The notes beneath the pieces are model-generated. The model did no database searches, was not told the origin of the DNA, and worked only from the letters and a program-made list of their open reading frames with translations. A stretch of 64,000 bases of DNA. Source: Dactylonectria macrodidyma. Its lineage: Eukaryota > Ascomycota > Sordariomycetes > Hypocreales > Nectriaceae. How positions within the stretch are numbered: position 1 is the first letter of the stretch; the number at the start of each line of letters is the position of its first letter. The stretch lies in NCBI GenBank assembly GCA_020744425.1, contig JAGMUV010000003.1:310001-374000 (forward strand), given 5' to 3'. This document shows, piece by piece, positions 54,901 to 64,000 of this stretch. The translations under genes were made by a program, and so were the position numbers.

Positions 54901-56137
54901 AGTCATGGTAGAGCTTCTCAGTCGAGTTACTGAAGAGGTGGAGCTGTGGAAATATCGAGAGGGCTCAGCGTCGACTGCTGAGCTCCAGCACAGCATTGAA
55001 GAAGCGCTTGAACTGGAAAGAGTCGATGCTAGGAAACTCTTTGCCAAGCTAATGAAGCTGTACCAATTTCAGAACCGCATCGAGAAATTCCCCCCTCAGT
55101 TGAAAGACAAGGCCATCGGCTATGAGAGCTTTCCTCCGGTGTTCAATGTCACTCATTTGCACCGACTTGCTAAAAATGGCAAGGTGGGACGGATCCACGA
55201 CGGTCACTCCAAACACGACATTGCAGGTTGGACACCGCTACATTACGCTGTAGCCTTCGGTCACTACTCTGAGATGGACCGGTTGATAGGCCCGGGCGTA
55301 GACATGCATGCTCGTGATCTTTTCGGTTGGACACCGCTGCATTATACTTGCCAAACAGCCCAGTCTGCCATAACCGGAGGGCTAATTAGCAAGCGTGTGA
55401 ATGTCGATGCGCAGGCACGAAACGGCCTCGCACCATTACATTGTGCCTCTATCTATGGCCACCTGCCAATTGTGGAACAGCTGGTTGAAGCCGGAGCAAA
55501 TATCGACATCATCGACTCGTCAAGAAACACGCCAGCCATGTGGGCCGCATTCCGAGGCCATAGGGATGTCTTGAAATATCTGTGGACGGATAAAAACAGC
55601 AAACTACGAGATATTCGTGGCAGAACCATCTTACATTTAGCGGTGCTGTCCGGGAATGGCGAAATTGTGGACGACTGTGCGGGAGCGAACACAGAGGCTC
55701 GAGACAGGGACGGCTCAACGCCCTTGCATCTGGCTGCACTGCATGGACACGAAGCTTCATTCTCTACACTCGTGGACAAGCTCGGTGCAAAGACAGGCGC
55801 GCTGGACAATATCGGGAGGTCGCCCCTGCATTTGGCATCTTATACAGGGCACACCTCAATCATCAGGCGACTGGTGGTCGAATTTGGCGCTGATGTTGAC
55901 TCCCGGGATAAACTTAAAAGAACACCTCTGAAGACTGCATCCCAACAGGGCCAGACGGCAGCCGTCCTGCTGTTGGAAGAACTAAGCGCTCGTGTGGAGG
56001 CCCCAGATCACGGAAAGCAAAAACGCCTAGATAGAGGTTTCAGCCATCTCGAAGACCCTCGAGGAACCTGGGGCCAGGGCGCTAGTTGGGTCAAGGTTCG
56101 CTCTGCGGAAAATCACCTTTCTTCCATAAGAGAATAG
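51988..56137 (+). CDS. Large membrane protein with C-terminal ankyrin repeats
   Basis: Model of four exons (51988-52106, 52155-52485, 52565-52656, 52702-56137), about 1325 residues; the 52486-52564 intron (GTCGAC donor) is uncertain. The N terminus is a signal-like segment, then a membrane span (SDSFALAMAPLGILTIIVSAI) and the block GGPSWLKAIIGRARENLAAA, recognisable from a common uncharacterised fungal membrane family. More spans follow (VLGTFLQLGALAWFGVA, GTVLLVIGLLLCAGV, MHYSVSLVQLGAVLFMTI). A charged low-complexity Lys/Glu linker is encoded at about 53690-53830. Eight ankyrin repeats occupy 55210-55990, beginning at AGWTPLHYAVAFGH; the fifth is short. It may be a membrane scaffold or recognition protein; function unknown. 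Confidence 0.82.
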
Positions 56138-57300
56138 GGCCTGCGGCGAAAAAACTGCTAAATGTTACCCTAGGAGCTGCCGGCGCTGTGGACGCAGTTG
56201 ATATCCTTGATGTCATCTATGATACGGTCTTTTTAAATGGTCTTTGTCATTGGATTGTCTGAAAGACCTCTCACTGGGATAGGATGTATATTTAAGCTTC
56301 CGAGAAACAGAAAGTGACATAAAAAGAATGTGCTAGAGAGCTAGAGAAGAGAATTAAAGGTGCTACCATGCAGTCAAGTGCAACTCACAAGTCCACCACC
56401 TCACATAACTGCCACATTAAAATACCCTCACCCTCATTATCGTAATAAAGTATAGCTATATGATAATTTTACTAATTCTTATCTGTTCTAACATATTTCC
56501 ATTATAATATCGTATTAAGTTAACTAGAGTTATAAAGATCTAATTTCTTCGACATTTAAGGTTAAAGAAAATTGGCGTCTCATCCTACGGTGTCGACGCT
56601 GGGAACTTTCTCTCATACCTTGAGACAAATTAGCGACTGTCTAACTGCGGCGAGATATCACCCACGCTTTCCCTAAGATAAGCTCACGGTTGTATCCTTC
56701 CTTGCTTCGCTCCCTGAGGCTCCTTCTCACTGGATGGGGATTAAGTTGAGAGCGGCCGTGCGAGAGCCGTTCAGTGTTACCCACTCGACCGGCTCATCTA
56801 CGTTGTGGGCTTTCGGCCCAAATTACTTTACGAGAGACATCATCAGTAATCTAGTTATAAAGAACGAATTGCTTCAAGAGGACTAAGTGAAGTAATAATA
56901 AAAGAACATGGGTTAAGGATAATTTTAGGAAATAGAGGGCGACAGCATCTCCTTATAGAGTGTCAACGAGTTCTATGCACACGTTCCGGAGCAGCGCAGC
57001 TACCCTACAGCATCTGCCCGGTCAGTCGAAGCTCTCCGAGATACCTCGGCAGGACCATTCAGGCTCTCAGCTACGCACATTCAACTTGTGTTAGAGGATT
57101 GCGATTTCAGACACAATATGCTAGTATGGGAGACGCATCTAGTGACTTAGGAGTGACACCTAAGTGGTGGGTGAGGACCGGGTAAGCTAGGCCTAAGCCG
57201 AGCTTGAGCTACCCCCTACAAAAGCGACGATAGTTCTGCGTCAATGTTCCCTTTCTAAAACACCAAAGTATTGAAATAGAAAAGTCAATCACCCTGATAA
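56138..57300. repeat. AT-rich region, possible decayed repeat element
   Basis: The core at about 56410-56580 is strongly AT-rich, unlike flanking genes. Two diverged direct copies occur: 56524-56553 (CTAGAGTTATAAAGATC...) and 56851-56878 (CTAGTTATAAAGAACG...). Between them is a small perfect hairpin TGGGC-TTTCG-GCCCA at 56806-56820. No transposase frame remains. This is compatible with a non-autonomous or RIP-mutated element, but the bounds are unclear. Confidence 0.4.
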
Positions 57301-60300
57301 GCTTCTAGGAATTCCATGCGTTTCGGCTTGTCACAGCGGTGAAACTAACATAGAGTTTGTCGGGATTGCAATGAAGTCCCAGACAAAAGTCGTTGCCATT
57401 CTCTTTAGGGTCTCTGCAGCCGACGCTTGTCACACCATCATTTGGTTGAACTGGCTCAGTTCTGCGTTCGGTCCGAAGGATGCCCCTGTAGGCAGCTTGC
57501 CAAGATGAAAACGCGTCAAGTGATTCCCACGATAATCAATGTATTAGTGAACAATCAAAGATTGCCGGAACAGCTGTCAGTGTCAATTGCAAGTGACGTC
57601 TCTGTTTGACGTGCCAACGTGATGCTGGTGGTGGATCGTTTGTCGATCGGCCCCCACAACGCAATCTCCATCCCGCGTTAGCACATGCCATCATCTCTCG
57701 GGGTCAAGAGATGCCGTCCTGGCACTGGGGAAAGCTCTTCTGGGCCCTTGGGGCCTTGGGGCCACGCTTGGTGGTCGTCCCGCAAGCCAACCATCCGTCC
57801 CGTCCCATTGCCGTTGTCTAGTCAAGTAAGTGCTCCGGCAATTTTGTCCCACGTTTGACACGGTCGTTCCAGTGCCAAGACGAGGATGGTAGGGTAAGTT
57901 CGGGGAAGCATGACTGGGTCTCACAGCTGCAGCTACCAGTGTTTCCATTGAGTGGTTCATCCACCCAGGCTGGCAGGCAGGCAGACCGAGGCACTCAAAC
58001 TACTGCACTGCTCATCACCGACCGTGCGTGCGTACAAATCGTTGATTCGACAGACAATGTCGATCTCGGCTTGTTCGCTCCCCAGTTGAGCGGATCTGGT
58101 TCCATTCTGCCGGAACGCCGTCATCCCAAGATGACTTCGTGCAGTTGGGCAGATTGAGATCAACGATCAACTACCGGGGAGAGACGCAATGGCACCAGAT
58201 GGTTGCAAGGTGCACCGCAACACTGATCTAAGCGAGGCCTCCCTATGGGCCACGGAAGTTTTTTTCATGCAGCTGAGAGCGTGAAAAATAAAACACATAC
58301 ACATTTTGAGGCCATCCAATCTATGGGCATGGGTGCACTGTGGCTCGGCACGTTGTGGATCCGCGGCGTTACGCGGTCTTGTTTGCTCTCAGCAGTGGCT
58401 TGTGATTACGGCAGGGATGGACCAACAAGGTGCTCACACTGAGAGGGATGATGAGGGTAATCATGAAGAGTTGGCGGTTGAGGAAACAGGTAAAAAAGGT
58501 GGACGGCTGTGAGATCCCAAGATGGAGAGAGCCCGAGTGTCCAGTCCACTCCCAAACTGCCTCATTACCGAGCGGGTCGGTAGGAACGCATGGGACACAA
58601 ATGCGAGTGTGAGTTTCCTAGCTATCGGGAATGCAACGTCAGAAGTGGAGGAAACAAAGGGCCCTGGCCGGTTGGGGTCCAGACAAAAGAGAGAACCCAT
58701 GCGCTGTCCCGGTTCCACACTTCCCGCGTCTCCATCCTCGTTTCCTGCCCCTGAGTTCTTCTCCCTTGGCGATTGTGTGAAAGAGGCAATTATCACAAGG
58801 AACCGTCATCGGGTGTAAGGAGTTCACGGCCGATGAGGGAGATAAAAATCGCGCTTGTCTCCGTTAGCTTGATTAGGGCCTGGTGCCGGCTTATTGGGGC
58901 GCGGGAGTTGAGCGGAAGAAGTGAGAGATGGACAGTGATGTGACACAGGGGTCAAACTCTGGGGCCAGGGTTAAACCAGCTCTGGATTGGTACGTGACAT
59001 GATGACAATGGTCGATGATGGGCTTCAAACAGGGGAAGACATTCACACAACCAGAACAATCTAGAGCGTTCACGTCCCTTCGACGAAGAAAAAAGGCCAC
59101 TCTTGACACATGGACTGATCATGTCTCAGCATGCTCCTCTTCCCGCGTGTTCTTGTGTTCACTTCACTACAAAAAAACCCACGCTACGCGGGCCAACGCC
59201 CAATGATGATTTTAGTGGCGTGGGGAAGCTGAGCCGATTTGGCAGCATGCAGCTCCCGCCCAAAAAGAAGTCATAATTTCGTCATGGGACGGGTGTGAAA
59301 CAGAAGTGGCGGAGAGCCCGGCCTCGCGTAGTGTGTGAGAGAAAAAAGAAAGACGAATGGAGGGAAAAAAGGGAGTGGTTTGGGGTGAGACACATGAACG
59401 TGTCAACAAATCAATGCAGCAGCAACAGACTTTGGCCAGTCTCAAACAGGGGCAGATCTTCATGCGTAGCTTGAACAGGTACAGAGAGAAGGGCCGTGAC
59501 GATCTTTTTTTGGTCATTTGGTGACGGCGTTGGTTGGTTGAACAAGTTGACAAGACGATCCTTTCCCCCAGCCCGTAATGTCTCAGCCGCAAATTGTTCG
59601 CCCTTGTGAATAGTCCCTGAACCGAGACAACACTGAAGCGGGACAGCAAAAAGAGAAAAAAAAACGTGATGTATGTGACGATCTGCATTGCGCTATTGGC
59701 ACTTGGCTTGATCTTACCCCCGTCCGCCTCCCTTGCCAAGTTGCTGTCCCATGCTCATCCTCCTCCAGCTCTGATGGGTTGACCTGTCAGATTGGTAGGT
59801 AGGGGAGCTGGCTTAGCTGCGGAAAAAAAAAAAAACGACAGCCCTAAAAGGAGCTGGGATCGGCCAGGATCGCATCCCTTGACCGGCTTGCAACGCTGGA
59901 TCGCCCCGGGCTAGTCCAGATGTCAAGTAGGCACACACACACACATCCATCTTGGGGAGCTTGATGGGGGGAGGTCGATGCGCAGGTTTGAATGGTGGCA
60001 TAAGCCCATCGTCGATGGCTTTATTGTTTCTTTCCTTTCTTTTTCCTGATTATCTTAGTGTTCAATCCTGGCACCAGTTCATCCGGTGCGATGGATACAT
60101 AACTCACTTGGAACCTCCACCACTATACGGGTTCAACTGGCATTCACCACATTCCTTTGCACGACGCTCCTTTACGCCCAACCCGCACGCCACGCTGCCT
60201 CCCTACTCGCGCTTTCTCGGCATATAGGAACTAACAATAACTCGTTTCCCTTTGCGATACTTTCTCTTTGTTGCCCCCCCCATCTTTCAGCTCTCTTCGG

Positions 60301-60353
60301 TTGCCCCGTTGTCCCGGGATCGATCGATCGAAGTAAGAAAAACAATCAGGACA
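57301..60353. promoter_or_regulatory. Very long upstream region of the 7TM-RGS gene
   Basis: About 3 kb without a supported gene. It is studded with short A runs (for example 59173, 59658 and 59821) and a CA dinucleotide run at 59932-59944. The last 300 bp before the start codon are strongly pyrimidine-rich (C/T), typical of fungal promoters and transcription starts. A long 5' leader with upstream ORFs is likely but not proven. Confidence 0.45.
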
Positions 60354-62544
60354 ATGGCCGAGTCAAGATCGGCCTCGGCCTCGGCCAAGCCGCAAGCCCA
60401 GCTTGACGCTCTCGGCATCTTCTGGATCGTCTTCGCCCTCTCGTGGACCGTCGTGGTCGCCGCGGGCATGACCTTCTTGTACCGCCGCCGCGACATGCCC
60501 ATGCTGAAGATGCGAGGCTTGGGCTTGTCGCTGAGCGCCGTGACGCTGCTGCACCTGTACTGGGGCGCTGTGCAGACTGGCTACTGCTACGGGCCCATCT
60601 GGCCGTCCTGGGTCGAGTTCTGGATCATGAACCTCTGGCTGCCCTTCGGCATCGCCCTGTTCCACGCCTCCAACAGCCGCTTCCTGTACGTCGCTAGTGG
60701 GCAGAGGAGGCGCTTCGTCGATGAGAAGGACGACGCCAGCAAGGCGAATCGTAATACTAAAACCAGCACCACCCTCGTGGGCCGATTCAAAGCTCTTGAT
60801 TATACCCACAAGATGTTGCTGCTGGTGGGCGCTGGCATGGCTTTCCAGGTACGGGCCTAAAGCACCCCGCCTCTCAGACTCTCACCCTGCGATCAATAAT
60901 CATACTGACTGAAGCTAGCTTTTCTTAACCATCTTCATGTTTCTAGTCTCGCGAAAGTTCCATAGCTCATTCGGCATCCCCGGCACCGAAGTCACGGGTA
61001 CTGATTCAGAGCAAGCGAACCAGCAGAAGCGAGGATGGGAGTGGTGAGTTTTTATGAACTTATAGAAGCAACAACGACGCTGATATATATCCCAAGGTGG
61101 CCATCCGTCTTTTGGCAGTTCTTCTGGGCGTGGATCATTGCGCCCGTCATTCTCTGGAAGGCCCGCGGCATCCACGATACGCAGGGATGGAGATTCCAGA
61201 CCATTGCATGCTGTCTCGCCAAGTAAGTACTACCCTAACTATACCAAAGTTGTCATTGGCTGTCCAATTGGCCGACATGACTCTCCACTGGGGTCGACAT
61301 GACTCTTGTCGACATGGAGACGCCCGCTGACCGAGACATAGCCTTCACGCCACTCCTATGTGGCTGATCGCCCTGTACGTGCCGGCCATGGCACCGGTCA
61401 ACAACTACTGGATCCCTCCACAGTGGTAAGTTTGTTTTTAGTTTTCTCCTATATTCTACACACCAGTTGGGAAACACACCACTGGGCCCCTTGGCTCCTT
61501 TCTTCACAGAAGCAGTCAGGGCTTGTCTCAAGGGGGGACGCAAGCGTTGACCACTTCTCGCCCTGCAGGATCGCAATCTCTATCATGCTAGTCGAGATCT
61601 TCACTGTCTTCTTCCCTTGCCTGGAAGTCATGCGGCACCAGACGCTGCGACAGGAGACACTCGACTCGATTGCGCAATGGGAGCTGAACAACAAGAGTAT
61701 CGGCAACGGCAACGGCCAGGGCAACGGAAACGCCAAAAGCTCCCGGTCTGTGGCTACAGGGTCCACGACCATGGCTGGCTCGGCTCTTACGTCTTGGAGT
61801 AAGGATGGCTCTGTGAGGTCGGCTTCTAATGAGAGTATCTTGACCATGGGCGCCCTCGAGCACGTCCTGGAGCGTAACCCAGAGCCTCTACAAAGGTTCT
61901 CAGCCCTGCGCGACTTCTCCGGCGAGAACATTGCCTTCCTCCGCAGCGTCGCTGAGTGGAAGTCGTCACTACCTCCATCAGCCCGAGGCCCCGAAAAGAG
62001 CAAGGACAGTGTCACCCAGCAACTCGTGCGCGAGCGCTTCAACAGCGCGCTGCGCATCTACACGGACTTCATCAGTGCGCGCGACGCCGAATTCCAGGTC
62101 AACCTGTCGTCGCAGGACCTCAAGAAGCTCGAGTCTATCTTCGAAGACTCGGCCCGCGCCCTGTACGGCGATAAGACAAGGCATGTCGACCCGGCAACGC
62201 CCTTTGATATGTTTGCCGGTCCGAAGGTCAAGTCGTCGTCAGCTTCATCCAATGGCTCCGAAACAGGTATCATCATGTCGGATCAGGCTGGCATCGCCAT
62301 GTCTGACCGCGCCTCCGACTATGGACATGCGGGCTCAACAGCCGGCCACGCCGGCGACTCGGCTCTATACTGGGGCGATGTCCCCGACGCCTTTGACGAG
62401 ACCGTCTTCGACGACTCCGAGGCTAGCATCAAGTACCTCGTCCTCACTAACACATGGCCTAAGTTCGTCAAGGATCGGCGGCTGTCTCTCGACTCGGACG
62501 ATAGCGTCGAGTCAGGCCAGAGTGTTCTCCCGGTATCGAGTTGA
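60354..62544 (+). CDS. Seven-transmembrane RGS protein (regulator of G-protein signalling)
   Basis: Five exons (60354-60848, 60919-61043, 61097-61222, 61342-61425, 61569-62544) encode 601 residues. Seven hydrophobic spans fit residues about 20-43, 54-73, 88-106, 154-175, 208-228, 250-268 and 278-297. The RGS domain follows at about 370-470, starting [19 protein letters not shown] and ending [11 protein letters not shown] Ser/Gly/Asn-rich linker separates them, and the tail is acidic. The layout, 7TM first and a single RGS domain after, is that of plant AtRGS1 and of fungal GprK/Rgs proteins. It should speed GTP hydrolysis on a G-alpha subunit at the plasma membrane, possibly under control of a ligand. 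The 143 bp fourth intron splits the last Trp before TM7. Confidence 0.9.
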
Positions 62545-63291
62545 GTTGTGTTTTCAAATTGGGGTTTTGGGTTTGAGGAACATTTTGGAAAGGGCAGGGT
62601 CTACAATCCATCGTTGTATGTATAATGTTGCTTTGAAGAGGGTGGTCATTTTTTGGTCACAGGTCAATGATATCCTACTAAGCTGTTTTTTTATGCGCTG
62701 CTTCTCTTTAATATATCAGTCCAGGAAAGGACCCTGATCAACCAAAACTCCTCCGAGAGTGTATTCTTTGCTCGCGCATAGTGACAATAATGGCTATCGC
62801 TGGGACTTTCGGCACGCGAGTGGCACTAACAGTCTGAATATCGCTGGCTGTTGGACTGGAGATGGTGCTTAGTGGTGCAATAATTCCTAGATGTGGTTAA
62901 CCTTGCCAAATTAAGAACGAGTCCTTACGGTGCTTGCGCGATGATATTGATACTGTGGTATCCTAATGTGGTGTTGGTTCGACTCCTCCACCCTGGCAAT
63001 CTGCAATCACTCAGCCTCCTTGCCCCCTGTTTTTAGTACGCGCTTCCTTCAAAGCCCCCTCATTGTAGGTAGTATTGTTAGATCCTTCGCCTCTGCATCA
63101 GTCCATGTTGGTTGGCTCGTATACTTTAATAACCTTATAAACCTTAGAGCCCCCCCAATTCCCTAGAACCAAGAGGCAAACCCATGATTTGACCAAATCA
63201 AGTCCCGGAAAAAAAAAATGAAGTTTCATAATATCCGCTCCAGGCTCGCTGCTCGCCTGAAACCAGGCAAGTTATTTCTTGGTGCCAACCC
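62545..63291. other. Intergenic region
   Basis: 0.75 kb between two genes in tandem. It is AT-rich with an A run at 63210-63218. It contains GGTTCGACTCC at 62976-62986, which resembles a tRNA B box but does not fold into a tRNA arm. No gene is supported. Confidence 0.45.
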
Positions 63292-64000
63292 ATGACCTTG
63301 CTGACCATAGCAGGCGCTCGGTATCCCGACCCAGCTGCTCTCGCTTCAAAAGCTCAACCACAGAGCGACTCCGCGCTCATGCAGCTCCCCTCCGAGATAC
63401 GAAATGTCATCTTCCAGCAAGTGTGGCAAGATGCGGGCGTTTCTCAACACATACTGCTTCAAGGCGACCGTTACGTGCTGGCCCGATGTGTGACAGACCA
63501 TGCGGCATCCGATGACCTCATGGACGAATGTGCCAAGTATAGAAGGAGCAATTTTGACGATCCGCTGATGTCTCGACGCCTCCTTTCATCTTGGGGAAAC
63601 CATTGGAAGTGCGAGGAGCTCTATCAGTCTACCAGGCAGCCTTCTACCAGGAAGGCTTCCACTAGGCAGACTCAATCGAGTCCGTTTCTCACTATCATGC
63701 TAACTTGTTCGCAACTGTAAGTGGCACCACTACTCCGATTGAACGGTCGCTGGAATTTACTCTCAGATATCTTGAATGCCGCACATCCATCTATCACGCT
63801 CTCACATTTGTTATACATGATGTCGAGGCCTTGTATAGCCTTGCTGTTTCTCGCCCTTCCCCTCTGCTCAACAATATAAAGCAACTTCAGCTTGCCCTTC
63901 GTCTTCCTATCCGCCGAGAAGAACGAGAGAAAATGAGCCCCGCATCTCACGCCATCATGTCTCGCTGGAAGAAGAGCTGTTTGGTGCTGGACCAGGCGGA
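63292..64000 (+). CDS. F-box/2EXR-like protein, 5' part (cut by window end)
   Basis: Exon 1 is 63292-63716 and exon 2 runs from 63767 past the window end; the 50 bp intron has a GTAAGT donor. After a polar leader, LMQLPSEIRNVIFQQVWQDAG is the LPxEIRN..(I/Y) signature that opens many fungal F-box/2EXR-like proteins of unknown function, followed by a CRTSIYHAL helix. At least 218 residues are visible and the frame is still open at 64000. It resembles in type, not in sequence, the acidic 2EXR gene at 37.7 kb. Confidence 0.7.

Noticed and set aside
62976..62986. GGTTCGACTCC resembling a tRNA B box
   Set aside because: The flanking bases do not pair into a T stem, there is no A box at the right distance upstream, and no acceptor stem can be formed.
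1..64000. CRISPR arrays, bacterial insertion sequences, rRNA genes
   Set aside because: No regularly spaced repeats, transposase frames with terminal inverted repeats, or rRNA-like sequence were seen; the window is fungal nuclear DNA.

Overview
The window is nuclear DNA of a filamentous ascomycete (Pezizomycotina, most likely a Sordariomycete). The evidence is short introns of about 47-80 bp with GTAAGT-type donors and CTAAC branch points, fungal-only families (HET, 2EXR, Zn2Cys6 regulators, ankyrin-repeat membrane proteins), monocistronic genes on both strands, and no bacterial features. Placement below class level is inference. Most multi-exon models close to a whole number of codons; the few doubtful junctions are flagged.

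Left region (1-12.6 kb): a compact catabolic neighbourhood. After the 3' end of a possible regulator come PAD1 (flavin prenyltransferase) and FDC1 (prenyl-FMN decarboxylase) facing each other, a VAO/PCMH-type FAD oxidoreductase, a cytochrome b5-fused FMN 2-hydroxyacid dehydrogenase, an aldehyde dehydrogenase and a ThDP-dependent 2-oxoacid decarboxylase-like enzyme. In order of chemistry, the last enzymes would take a 2-hydroxy acid to a 2-oxo acid, an aldehyde and an acid, which is the logic of bacterial mandelate degradation. PAD1/FDC1 could feed or drain that route by aromatic decarboxylation. This is the best candidate for an undescribed system in the window.

Middle region (13.8-45 kb): a small putative thiol hydrolase, a secreted peptidase-fold protein with degenerate metal ligands, a macrodomain-SirTM fusion (ADP-ribosylation writer and eraser in one chain), an amino-acid permease behind a 3.9 kb upstream region, an MFS sugar transporter, a secreted metallo-beta-lactamase-fold protein, an SDR, a HET-domain protein, an NmrA-like protein, an acidic 2EXR protein, a YdeI-like protein, a Zn2Cys6 regulator with a 15-nt micro-exon in its zinc cluster, and a second MFS sugar transporter.

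Right region (45.8-64 kb): a regulator with two complete tandem Zn2Cys6 clusters, divergent from the second transporter and convergent with an arylsulfatase (possibly a sulfate-ester scavenging locus); a large membrane protein with eight ankyrin repeats; an AT-rich stretch that may be a decayed repeat; a 7TM-RGS protein with a very long upstream region; and the 5' part of an F-box/2EXR-like gene cut by the window end. No rRNA, tRNA, CRISPR or intact transposon was found.
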